From the NCBI GenBank assembly GCA_902565595.1, contig CACFFD010000013.1, positions 1 through 37,530 on the forward strand: a stretch of DNA of 37,530 nucleotides, written 5' to 3'. Below the pieces are notes generated by a model. That model saw only the letters and a list, made by a program, of their open reading frames with translations. It was not told the DNA's origin and searched no databases. Both the position numbers and the translations under genes were made by a program. This document shows, in pieces, positions 16,721 through 23,657 of the stretch. Source of the stretch: Actinomycetota bacterium (GTDB lineage: Bacteria > Actinomycetota > Acidimicrobiia > Acidimicrobiales > UBA8592). The stretch's first letter is position 1, and every line of letters begins with the position of its first letter.

Positions 16721-17211
16721 CTAAAAGACCATTTTCCATTCTCATCAAAATACAGTTCGCTTAGCTCCCCTTCGCGAACTTCTCTGTCTGTTCCCAACGC
16801 AACAGAAACTTTCTGATAATTCCATTTCATCACATCCAAGGACAACTCAATTAACTGATCCTCAGTAAAGAATTCTTTCAAACCAACGAGATCATCACCG
16901 TCGATCTCATTCGGTTGTGTCATTAAATGTGTAGCAAAACGAGCAGCAAGAGAATATTGCAGATCTAAATTCTCGTCATTTCGCATAGCTTGTTGAGCTA
17001 AATCTTCATCTAGCCCATGTTCTCTAGCAACTGCTAGACGTAAAGACTTTCACGTATAGCAATCATGGTGATCGGCGCAACGCAACCTAACAACCTCAGT
17101 TGTCACAGGATCAACCAGCCCCAATTGAACAACCTCTTCTTGCCATAAAGAAAGAGACTCCCGAAATTCTTTGTTGAAATGTGTAGATGCAACCCTTTGC
17201 GATCTCGTCAT
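16717..17211 (-). CDS. CMD/AhpD-like protein with in-frame TGA (candidate selenoprotein, CxxU)
   Basis: Read with one TGA as an amino acid, this frame gives a full-length 164-residue carboxymuconolactone-decarboxylase family protein. The TGA (17052-17050, codon 54) falls in VRLRCADHHDCYT-TGA-KSLRLA, exactly where the family has the second Cys of its redox CxxC, so the product would carry Cys51-Tyr-Thr-Sec54. The frame is conserved family sequence on both sides (VDPVTTEVVRLRC before; QLIELSLDVMKWNYQKVSVALGTD after). The ATG at 17211 overlaps the TGA of the upstream CMD gene (ATGA). A SECIS-like hairpin follows the TGA. Expected role: thiol/selenol peroxidase-type chemistry as in AhpD, partner unknown. 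The alternative is a recent nonsense mutation. Without recoding, only an 89-residue fragment from 16986 would be annotated. Confidence 0.75.
17023..17052 (-). promoter_or_regulatory. SECIS-like element: TGA plus hairpin
   Basis: After the in-frame TGA (17052-17050) there are 11 bases, then TCTAGCAGTTGCTAGA (17038-17023), a perfect inverted repeat forming a 6-bp stem with loop AGTT. The loop begins 17 bases after the TGA and has G in its second position. This agrees with what I recall of the bacterial SECIS model (loop 16-37 bases from the UGA, a G in the first two loop positions). In E. coli fdhF the upper stem also starts 11 bases after UGA, around GCAGGTCTGC; here the tip is GCAGTTGC. Confidence 0.65.
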
Positions 17212-17651
17212 ACTGAAACCTCATTACGAATTTTCCTCCACACCAGCTGCAGCCGTATTCTCTGCTCAATCACAAGGAGGGCATTCACAAAATTGACGAA
17301 ACCCTCCTCCCCAAGGTGATCACGAACTGCAAAGGCTGAACTATCCGGAATCTGTGAGACATCAACAATGAATTCTTCAGTGAATCTCAAACAGGACTTT
17401 TCACGCTCACTGAACAAATCCGACGCAGCCCATTGAGAAAGAGAAGCAATTTTGTCCGAATCTAAATCACTGTTTAAGACTTCTAGCTCAGAATGGCAAC
17501 CCAAAAGCATGGCGATTCGTAAACGACAGATGTCAAGCAAGACAGGATTTACGACCTCCCATGCTAACCCATGAATCTTTTCAAGCTGTTTAGCCACAGG
17601 TGTCCTACCGGCAAGTACTTCACGGAAAAATGCATCAGTTGAAGATTCCAT
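17208..17651 (-). CDS. CMD family protein lacking the redox cysteine pair
   Basis: This 147-residue paralogue of the downstream CMD protein keeps the family layout: NPVLLDICRLRIAMLLGC, then LSQWAASDLFSEREKSCLRFTEEFIVDVSQI and FVNFVNALLVIEQRIRLQLVW. At the CxxC position it reads CHSE, so only one Cys remains and it is probably not redox active alone. It overlaps the TGA-containing gene by 4 bases (ATGA), and the two may form a mixed oligomer; that is inference. ATG 17651 is used; an in-frame TTG at 17657 is less likely. TATCCT 6 bases upstream could be the -10 of a leaderless transcript. Confidence 0.8.
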   Translation of the reverse strand: MESSTDAFFREVLAGRTPVAKQLEKIHGLAWEVVNPVLLDICRLRIAMLLGCHSELEVLNSDLDSDKIASLSQWAASDLFSEREKSCLRFTEEFIVDVSQIPDSSAFAVRDHLGEEGFVNFVNALLVIEQRIRLQLVWRKIRNEVSV

Positions 17652-17747
17652 ATTCAAAGGATAGATCTAATTTCAAATAATGTTGCCATTCCTTTTGGAA
17701 GTTCAGTATTAGAAATGACACAATTAGGCCATGAATGGAAGGAAATT

Positions 17748-18284
17748 ATGGAACCACTTATTCGCTACCCAATTGTGCAACACGCTTGGTTCGTCAACGA
17801 TATTGACGAAGCATGTAGAAAATGGAATATGGCGACAGGAGCCGGACCTTTCTTTGTAACTCGTGGACATTGGGGTGATAGGCACCTTTATCGCGGAGAA
17901 GAAATGACAGTTCCACTGGACTACGGTTTCGGCTATCACGGTGACACCCATGTTCAGTTCATTCAACAGAACGAAGAAGGCCCATCGATCTATCGGGATA
18001 TGTATGGCGCTGGAGAAGAAGGCTTCCACCACATAGGCATGCTCGTACCTGATGATGACATAGAAAGAGAAGGAGAAAAATATGAGGCAGCAGGTTTCCC
18101 AGTAGCATCATCATTATGGTCAGTTGCCAATGTCATATATGTCGACACACGCGAAGCAATCGGATGCTTCCTCGAACTCCATGGTGACAATTCTGGTATC
18201 AGAGAAGTCTTTACAGGATGGAAAAGAGCATCAGATGAGTGGGACGGGCACACAGATCTAATTCGGGGCAACCGCGCCCAATAA
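17748..18284 (+). CDS. VOC family (glyoxalase/dioxygenase-like) protein
   Basis: The 178-residue protein has the paired beta-alpha-beta modules of the vicinal-oxygen-chelate fold. It starts with YPIVQHAWFVNDIDEACRKW, has the metal-site region GFHHIGMLVPDDDIE in the middle and CFLELHGD near the end; His, His and Glu are available as metal ligands. It resembles methylmalonyl-CoA-epimerase-like and ring-modifying VOC proteins; the reaction is unknown. ATG 17748 is preferred because AAGGA lies 4 bases upstream; ATG 17715 would add 11 residues. It is divergent from the CMD pair with about 100 bases between them. Confidence 0.82.
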   Translation: MEPLIRYPIVQHAWFVNDIDEACRKWNMATGAGPFFVTRGHWGDRHLYRGEEMTVPLDYGFGYHGDTHVQFIQQNEEGPSIYRDMYGAGEEGFHHIGMLVPDDDIEREGEKYEAAGFPVASSLWSVANVIYVDTREAIGCFLELHGDNSGIREVFTGWKRASDEWDGHTDLIRGNRAQ

Positions 18285-18352
18285 AATAAAATCGGCTACT
18301 TCCGTAATATTTATTAAGTGTGTTGGCTATTCGGATTTCCAAGTAACCAGAT

Positions 18353-18919
18353 TTAATAACAGCCCCTACCGCCGCAATTCTCTCCGAATGCTTCGTATTC
18401 GCTATTTAGTGGAGACTCCCAGAATAAGTCATCACAAGCTTGATCATCCCCATCGGCGCATTGATCATACAGATTGTCTAGATAAGGATCGTCACCATAG
18501 TTTCCGCCAACCGAGTTGCCGTCCGAAGAAGTTCCATCTTCTGCAACATCGTCCATGAGATCTTCTAGTACGTCTCCTTCTCCCATACAGGTAAATGCAA
18601 GAGATAAAAGTTCCTCTTCGTCAGGTGCTTGTTCAGACGATTGTAGGGATTCTAGATTGCCGTCTCTCTCAAGCGCCTCTCCAATATCTTCCCATGAGAG
18701 ATCAGGTGTGATTTCTAAAAGGCCTTCAAGTAAGCACTCTGCGTATTCCTCAGAGTAGAAGCCAGTTTCGGTTTCAAGTGATTCCGCAGCTATTTTGACA
18801 ACAGACTCCTTGTCTACACCACTGTTGCCAGCGTCAAAATTTGGACCGCTTCCGCCTCCGCAATTAGAGACAAGTAATAAACAAACCAAAGCTGCTAAAT
18901 AAATTTTATGTTTTTTCAT
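18353..18919 (-). CDS. Acidic secreted lipoprotein, function unknown
   Basis: A 188-residue lipoprotein: signal MKKHKIYLAALVCLLLVSNC (Cys 20), a Gly/Ser spacer, then a very acidic domain. The C-terminus, LYDQCADGDDQACDDLFWES followed by GENCGGRGC, is a cysteine motif I know from the ends of many actinobacterial secreted and membrane proteins. The middle has one Cys in each of two helical stretches (YAECLLEGLLEITPD, AFTCMGEGD). ATG 18919 is chosen because AGGAA is 7 bases upstream and the signal peptide starts there; an earlier ATG at 18967 would spoil it. Role unknown. Confidence 0.8.
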   Translation of the reverse strand: MKKHKIYLAALVCLLLVSNCGGGSGPNFDAGNSGVDKESVVKIAAESLETETGFYSEEYAECLLEGLLEITPDLSWEDIGEALERDGNLESLQSSEQAPDEEELLSLAFTCMGEGDVLEDLMDDVAEDGTSSDGNSVGGNYGDDPYLDNLYDQCADGDDQACDDLFWESPLNSEYEAFGENCGGRGCY

Positions 18920-19071
18920 ATTTCTGTTCCTAAGAATTTCGTAAGCGAAGAGACCTCTAGGTGTCAATAGTTTAATTTAAGGTATAACGCATAATAACAA
19001 GTAATTCTGTATATGAACTAAAACAATCCACCTAATCGGTATATAACTAGTCTCTTGGATACGGTGAATTC

Positions 19072-19809
19072 ATGGTTTGGTGGGAAGCAGTTCTTTTATT
19101 CGTTGGCGGCGGAGCTGCCGGTATCGTGAATGCTATGGCCGGAGGAGGTTCATCACTAACTGTTCCTTTGCTCGTGTTGGCTGGAGTTCCGGGAAATTTC
19201 GCTAATGGAACGAATAGAGTTGGAATCTTTGTATCAAACGGCACAACGATCTGGTCATTTCATCGACAAGGGGTAAAAGCATACAGAGAAGCATTCCCTT
19301 TTCTTCTCCCAGTAATTGTCGGTTCACTGATTGGCTCGATTGCCATAAGCCAAGTAACTGATAGAGTATTTGAAACTATTTTCGGAATCCTTATGCTTCC
19401 CATCATTTTTTTATCGCTCAGAGAACCAAAAGCTGTTCATGGGAAACCTGACTTAAGTAGAACAGCTACCTTCGTCCTTTTCTTGTTTATTGGTATTTAC
19501 GCGGGCGCTATTCAGATGGGCGTGGGATTGGTACTACTGGCTTTTCTCACACGATCTGGACTTCCCCTCATGAAAGCAAATTTCGTCAAAGTGTTAATTA
19601 CTCTTGCCGTGACAATGACTGCTCTTCCTGTTTTCATAGCGCAAGGAAAAGTACGCTGGCTTCCAGCATTGATTTTAACTGTCGGACTTTCGGCAGGTGG
19701 ATGGCTAGGGGCTCGAATTGCAGTAAAGGGAGGAGAACGGATCATTCGGATCTTCATGGTAATCGCCGCTATTGGATTAACAGGAAGATTGGTTGGGCTC
19801 TACGGTTAA
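19072..19809 (+). CDS. Sulfite exporter TauE/SafE family membrane protein
   Basis: This 245-residue membrane protein has about seven to eight helices. The signature GGGAAGIVNAMAGGGSSLTVPLLVLAGV near the start and the repeated half GIYAGAIQMGVGLVLLAFLTRSG mark the TauE/SafE (DUF81) family, which moves sulfite, sulfoacetate or related organic anions. The substrate here is unknown. It is followed 48 bases later by the ribokinase gene in the same direction, without an obvious functional link. Confidence 0.88.
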   Translation: MVWWEAVLLFVGGGAAGIVNAMAGGGSSLTVPLLVLAGVPGNFANGTNRVGIFVSNGTTIWSFHRQGVKAYREAFPFLLPVIVGSLIGSIAISQVTDRVFETIFGILMLPIIFLSLREPKAVHGKPDLSRTATFVLFLFIGIYAGAIQMGVGLVLLAFLTRSGLPLMKANFVKVLITLAVTMTALPVFIAQGKVRWLPALILTVGLSAGGWLGARIAVKGGERIIRIFMVIAAIGLTGRLVGLYG

Positions 19810-19857
19810 CATTTCTAACCATTGGTCCCAGCTAAGTGTTTGTGACAAACTTTGAAC

Positions 19858-20766
19858 ATGTCAATAGATATTGCCGTTGTAGGTTCATGCAACGTAGACC
19901 TCGTTGTCAATGTCGACAGCATCCCAACAGTCGGGCAGACAGTTCTAGGTGGAGATCTTCGCCGAATTCCCGGAGGGAAAGGAGCCAATCAGGCAGTCGC
20001 TGCTTCACGCCTAGGGAAATCGGTAGCAATGATTGGAAGAATTGGTGACGATGAGAATGGAAAGTTCTTACAGGCCAACCTTGAAGAGAATGATGTAAAT
20101 ACAGAATTCCTATTTACAACACCACTAATCCCGACAGGAGTAGCGCTAATTTCAGTTCAGCATGATGGAGACAATGCGATAGTTGTTAGTCCTGGAGCTA
20201 ATAGTGAACTCTCACCTGAAGATGTAGTGAATGTACCACCCATCGCTGAAGCACAGGTGCTTCTTCTTCAAGCTGAAATTCCCATTGAGACAGTTTTGGC
20301 TGCAGCCCAAACAGCAGAAGGAACCGTTATTTGGAATCCTGCCCCAGCTCCGAACGAAAGTGTTCCACTTGAGTTACTTGACTTAGTAGATGTTCTCGTC
20401 CCAAATCAGCAAGAACTTGAACTGTTAATTGGAAATGGAAGTGCAGACAACCTTGAATCGATTTTTGCAATGGCTAAAACTTTCCCATGTTCATCAACCA
20501 TTGTCACCCTAGGCGCACAAGGTGCTGTAGTTGTCGCCAGCAATGAAGCAGTACATATTCCTGCGCCTGAAATCTCACCAGTTGATACCACCGCCGCTGG
20601 CGACTCATTTTGTGCTGCATTAGCGGGAAGCCTTGTGGAAGGAAAAGATCTTGTCGAGGCAACACAATGGGCGGTACAAGTAGGGGCAGCAACAACGCTT
20701 ATCGCAGGAGCACAACCCTCATTACCAACTTCTTCAGAAGTGCTTCAAAGGCTAGAAGACAGGTAG
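19858..20766 (+). CDS. rbsK: Ribokinase (PfkB family)
   Basis: The 302-residue protein matches ribokinase in length and motifs: VVGSCNVDLVV at the start, RRIPGGKGANQAVAASRLG (PfkB signature 1), WNPAP, VPNQQELELL, and DTTAAGDSFCAALAGSL (signature 2) with catalytic Asp 249. It phosphorylates ribose at O5 for entry into the pentose phosphate pool; a related nucleoside or sugar substrate cannot be excluded. ATG 19858 is preferred to TTG 19852. Nearby nucleoside deoxyribosyltransferase and phosphoribosyltransferase genes fit ribose and nucleoside salvage. Its 3' end overlaps the convergent Ni/Co transporter by 15 bases. Confidence 0.88.
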   Translation: MSIDIAVVGSCNVDLVVNVDSIPTVGQTVLGGDLRRIPGGKGANQAVAASRLGKSVAMIGRIGDDENGKFLQANLEENDVNTEFLFTTPLIPTGVALISVQHDGDNAIVVSPGANSELSPEDVVNVPPIAEAQVLLLQAEIPIETVLAAAQTAEGTVIWNPAPAPNESVPLELLDLVDVLVPNQQELELLIGNGSADNLESIFAMAKTFPCSSTIVTLGAQGAVVVASNEAVHIPAPEISPVDTTAAGDSFCAALAGSLVEGKDLVEATQWAVQVGAATTLIAGAQPSLPTSSEVLQRLEDR

Positions 20767-21606
20767 AAGATTATCCTGCTCTATACATACGAGCACACCG
20801 ATAACCAAGCTCAATAGTCCTATACAAACAGCGATATACCGGTAGACATTGACATGCTGGCGTAACCAATTACTGGAATTTACTGTGATCAGAGCGATCG
20901 AGGAGTTTGCGACTAGAAGCCCTAAAACCCATGCTAATAAGATCAGTAGTCCCCCCACTTTTCCTGAAGCTTGTGAAGCAGCGACAAATATAACGATCTG
21001 CGTAGGAGTTTCTACCCCAATGCCATGAAGTATCCCGACTCCACGAGCTGATGATTTATCAAGGATTGAACTTTCGACATGAATCTCATGTCGGTGGCGG
21101 TGGAAATGTGTATCACCCTCTATGGGGCCTTCTGCTAGTTGAGTATTCTCATGATTATGATCATGTACTTCCATGTTCTCCGTATGCAGATGAGCGTGTT
21201 CATGTTCAACTACGATTGACCGACCGGTAGAAGATCTTCTAACTCGTTGCAACCCTCGAAAAGCTCCATCTCGGATAATCATCCAGCGACTACGTAGCTG
21301 AAAGTCTTCTCCCTGAATGACTACGTTTACAAGTACCCACAGTCCTAATCCAATGAGAGATCCACCGATGACGTACATCATTGTGGTGTCGACTGAATCC
21401 GGGATTTTAAAATCTGCAAGAATAATTCCGATACCAAGAAGAATCACGACAGCTGCATGTCCAAAGGCATATGCAGTAGCAAGAGAAAAAGCTCTTCTTG
21501 GGTTCTTTTCACCAGTTGCAATGCCTGAAATTGCCGCAATATGGTCCCAATCAAATCCATGGCGAATACCGAAACCAAAGGCAGACACGAGAAGCGCAAA
21601 ATCCAT
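20752..21606 (-). CDS. NiCoT-type nickel/cobalt transporter
   Basis: The 284-residue membrane protein begins with GFGIRHGFDWDHIAAISG, the His-x4-Asp-His type motif of helix 2 in nickel/cobalt permeases, and has about six to seven helices. A central cytoplasmic loop carries many His residues (EHEHAHLHTENMEVHDHNHE, then HFHRHRHE), likely metal-binding. A second family motif, GILHGIGVETPTQ, follows. It is divergent from sodN, whose product needs nickel, so it most likely supplies Ni2+ for Ni-SOD; cobalt remains possible. The ATG at 21606 or the adjoining GTG at 21609 can serve as start. Confidence 0.85.
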   Translation of the reverse strand: MDFALLVSAFGFGIRHGFDWDHIAAISGIATGEKNPRRAFSLATAYAFGHAAVVILLGIGIILADFKIPDSVDTTMMYVIGGSLIGLGLWVLVNVVIQGEDFQLRSRWMIIRDGAFRGLQRVRRSSTGRSIVVEHEHAHLHTENMEVHDHNHENTQLAEGPIEGDTHFHRHRHEIHVESSILDKSSARGVGILHGIGVETPTQIVIFVAASQASGKVGGLLILLAWVLGLLVANSSIALITVNSSNWLRQHVNVYRYIAVCIGLLSLVIGVLVCIEQDNLLPVF

Positions 21607-21722
21607 CACTAAAAGGTTCCAGTTCCAGCAGAAGGCGTCAAATCACATGGAATCTCTTCAAAGAAACTCCGCTTGAGATGAGACGAAATTCAATTGTTCG
21701 GCTACTGTTATCGCTGTTGACC

Positions 21723-21739
21723 TTTGACATTATGTCGAA
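21723..21739. promoter_or_regulatory. Imperfect palindrome upstream of sodN
   Basis: TTTGACATTATGTCGAA has 8-base arms around a single central T with one mismatch. It sits just before the sodN Shine-Dalgarno (AAGGAG at 21743) and after a TTGACC (21717) that could be a -35. It might bind a nickel- or redox-responsive regulator of sodN; the protein is not identified. Confidence 0.35.
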
Positions 21740-21758
21740 ACAAAGGAGATGATTCCAT

Positions 21759-22232
21759 ATGCAAGAAAAGAACCCTTCCAAGAATTTTATCCTCAATGAT
21801 CTCCCAATAGCCGAAGCTCACTGTGACGGTCCATGCGGAGTATACGATCCATCATCAGCAAGAATTGCTGCTGAGGCTGTCCGGTCTATGACGAAAAAAA
21901 TCCTTGATCTAACCCCACCGGAACCTGGAGATACCCAAGCAGTTGCTTCCTATCTCAACACTGTTGGCAGGTATGTGACAATAAAAGAAGAACAGGCCGA
22001 ATTAGCAAAACACGAACTTCTCGTGCTGTGGACCGACTACTTCAAGCCAGCTCATCTTGAAGCCTACCCAGATCTCCATGATGTGTTTTGGAATGCAGCC
22101 AAAGCATGTTCAGAATGCAAGCAGCATGTTTCCACGGATGCAGCTGACCAGCTTATGGCAGCAGTCGAAAAAATCCATAACATGTTTTGGGAAAGCAAAG
22201 GCCGAGAAGTCACATATTACGAAGCAAGTTGA
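21759..22232 (+). CDS. sodN: Nickel superoxide dismutase
   Basis: Ni-SOD converts superoxide to oxygen and peroxide using a nickel hook. The 157-residue precursor has a 20-residue propeptide (ending LPIAEA) and then the diagnostic HCDGPCGVYDP, where His 21 (the new N-terminus) with Cys 22 and Cys 26 bind nickel after cleavage. The four-helix remainder, with WTDYFKPAHLEAYPDLHDVFW, also matches. AAGGAG 10 bases upstream supports the start. The maturation protease follows, overlapping by 4 bases. Ni-SOD instead of Fe-SOD is common in marine bacteria with little iron. Confidence 0.97.
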   Translation: MQEKNPSKNFILNDLPIAEAHCDGPCGVYDPSSARIAAEAVRSMTKKILDLTPPEPGDTQAVASYLNTVGRYVTIKEEQAELAKHELLVLWTDYFKPAHLEAYPDLHDVFWNAAKACSECKQHVSTDAADQLMAAVEKIHNMFWESKGREVTYYEAS

Positions 22233-22582
22233 TCGGAACTGTTCTTCAGGAACTCCTAGCGTTAGCATTACGTAAACGAAAAATCTTCCGCGTTGGCGGG
22301 AACAGTATGATTCCCTTGCTTCAACCAGATGACATCATATTCGTTCGCCCCGATACCCATTGCTGTAAGGGAGATATTGTTGCCATTAGGCATCCTCACA
22401 AGAAGACAATTTTAATTAAACATGTTGAGGCTGTTACCGACGATGATTTTGTTGAGTTACGAAGCCCGAAGGGGATAGACAGCCGGCAATTTGGAAAATC
22501 ACCTATGAAATATCTTGTTGGAGTTGCGACTTTCAACTACTCCCAAAAGATCTCACTTACGAAAACATCGCAGGCGCACTAA
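22229..22582 (+). CDS. sodX: Nickel-type SOD maturation protease (S26 family)
   Basis: This small S26/LexA-type peptidase removes the SodN propeptide so that the nickel-binding His becomes N-terminal. Ser 26 in VGGNSMIPLL and Lys 64 in TILIKHV are the expected catalytic dyad; PDDIIFVRP and GDIVAIRHP are conserved around them. TTG 22229 overlaps the sodN TGA as TTGA and gives 117 residues; an ATG at 22187 would place the start well inside sodN. The gene pair is the standard sodN-sodX order. The stop overlaps the convergent gene's stop on CTAA. Confidence 0.92.
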   Translation: MIGTVLQELLALALRKRKIFRVGGNSMIPLLQPDDIIFVRPDTHCCKGDIVAIRHPHKKTILIKHVEAVTDDDFVELRSPKGIDSRQFGKSPMKYLVGVATFNYSQKISLTKTSQAH

Positions 22583-23112
22583 ATAAGGTCGTCGAACTTG
22601 ACTAGCCACCTGATGCCCAGATCTTCGAGAGTGGAAGTTTCCGCCTTATTCACGATTACTGACGCTCCAACATAGGTAGAACCGGATTGAATGATGAATT
22701 CTTTCGCAGCTCTGATCGTATTTCCCGTTGTTGCCCAGTCATCGACGATAAGAACCCGATCTCTTTGACCTAAATCAAATGATCTACTTTGGAACTCTAC
22801 TTCTAGACCATTCCATGTTTCACCAGATGTGATTTTGATATCGGATCCGGGATGATTTCGCCCGTCCTTGCGAATAAGAACCAGACCAGCATGCAGAAAT
22901 TTCGCGACCAACGCTCCAAGAACAGGTCCGCGCGCTTCCGCAGCGACAACTTTCGTTATATCAGCATGTGCATACTCAGCCGAGAGTGCTTCACCCAAGC
23001 ATTGCAGAATCTCAGGATCTCGAAGTAGCCCAGCTATATCAGGATGATCATTTACCAAAGGAAATCTTTGTATCAATGAAGCTGAAAATTCAGCAAGTTC
23101 TGATTTCTCCAT
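22579..23112 (-). CDS. Adenine phosphoribosyltransferase-like protein
   Basis: The 177-residue enzyme has the type I phosphoribosyltransferase fold with the PRPP loop RVLIVDDWATTGNTI and the upstream KVVAAEARGPVLGALVA...AGLVLIRK layout of adenine phosphoribosyltransferase. It would make AMP from adenine and PRPP. The flexible-loop segment is atypical (GETWNGLEVEFQSRSFD), so another purine or orotate substrate is possible. It faces a nucleoside deoxyribosyltransferase across a 101-base gap, supporting nucleobase salvage. Confidence 0.8.
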   Translation of the reverse strand: MEKSELAEFSASLIQRFPLVNDHPDIAGLLRDPEILQCLGEALSAEYAHADITKVVAAEARGPVLGALVAKFLHAGLVLIRKDGRNHPGSDIKITSGETWNGLEVEFQSRSFDLGQRDRVLIVDDWATTGNTIRAAKEFIIQSGSTYVGASVIVNKAETSTLEDLGIRWLVKFDDLI

Positions 23113-23213
23113 GCCCTTATCCTACAAATATTTGTTTAACCACAACATGCCGCGAAAACTTAAGAAGCTGATTTCAGGTATAAAAAGCGGAAAGAAGGTA
23201 TTGCTCAGAGATA

Positions 23214-23648
23214 ATGAAAGATATGGATCCAAAAGTTATATACATTGCCGGTCCACTTTTTGATGAAGGGGAGCGCTGGTGGATAGAAAAGATTGAAGCT
23301 ACCGTTGCTCAAGCAGGTTTCAAAACTTTTCTTCCACATCGCGATAATCCCGAAAAAACTCCAGCTACCGTCCAAGAAATCTTTGAGAATAATCGAGACG
23401 CCATACTGTCAGCAGATCTTATTGTTGCGAATTTAAATGGTATTACAACTGATGATGGAACAGCATGGGAACTTGGCTATGCTGCAGCCCTGCAAAAACC
23501 CTCGATAGGAATTTTCACAGATTGGCGGGCAAGGTTCGAAGGCGAAGAAATTGTGAATCTCATGATAAGCCGGTCGTTGGATAGGATTGTCCGGTCCCTA
23601 GATGAACTTGTCGCTGCCCTCATTAAATGGAATATCGGGAAAGAGTAG
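23214..23648 (+). CDS. Nucleoside 2-deoxyribosyltransferase family protein
   Basis: This 144-residue protein begins IYIAGPLFDEGERWWIEKIE, has the conserved acidic substrate segment SADLIVANLNGITTDDGTAWELGYAAAL, and matches the length of this family, which swaps the base on 2'-deoxyribonucleosides or hydrolyses them. The Asp in DGTAWELG and the Glu after Trp are the expected catalytic region. It is 9 bases from manA and probably in the same transcript. Substrate preference cannot be read. Confidence 0.85.
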   Translation: MKDMDPKVIYIAGPLFDEGERWWIEKIEATVAQAGFKTFLPHRDNPEKTPATVQEIFENNRDAILSADLIVANLNGITTDDGTAWELGYAAALQKPSIGIFTDWRARFEGEEIVNLMISRSLDRIVRSLDELVAALIKWNIGKE

Positions 23649-23657
23649 GGTCCACTA

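Noticed and set aside
16717-17211. Interrupted CMD gene read as a frameshift or ordinary pseudogene
   Set aside because: No frameshift is needed: one TGA is the only interruption, it falls on the catalytic position, and both gene borders are tidy. A nonsense mutation remains possible and is stated as the alternative.
16717-17211. TGA read as Trp through an altered genetic code
   Set aside because: Many genes in the window end in TGA (fbpA, fbpB, sodN, the FEA1-like gene, the first CMD gene) and Trp is encoded by TGG throughout.
18978-18991. TAAGGTATAACGCA upstream of the acidic lipoprotein as a fifth DtxR-type site
   Set aside because: Only the left half matches well (11 of 14 bases against the reverse form of the 11228 site), and it does not overlap a convincing promoter.
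19804-19820. GGTTA-N7-TAACC after the TauE/SafE gene as a terminator
   Set aside because: The stem is only 5 bp, is A/T rich and has no T run, so it is too weak to call.
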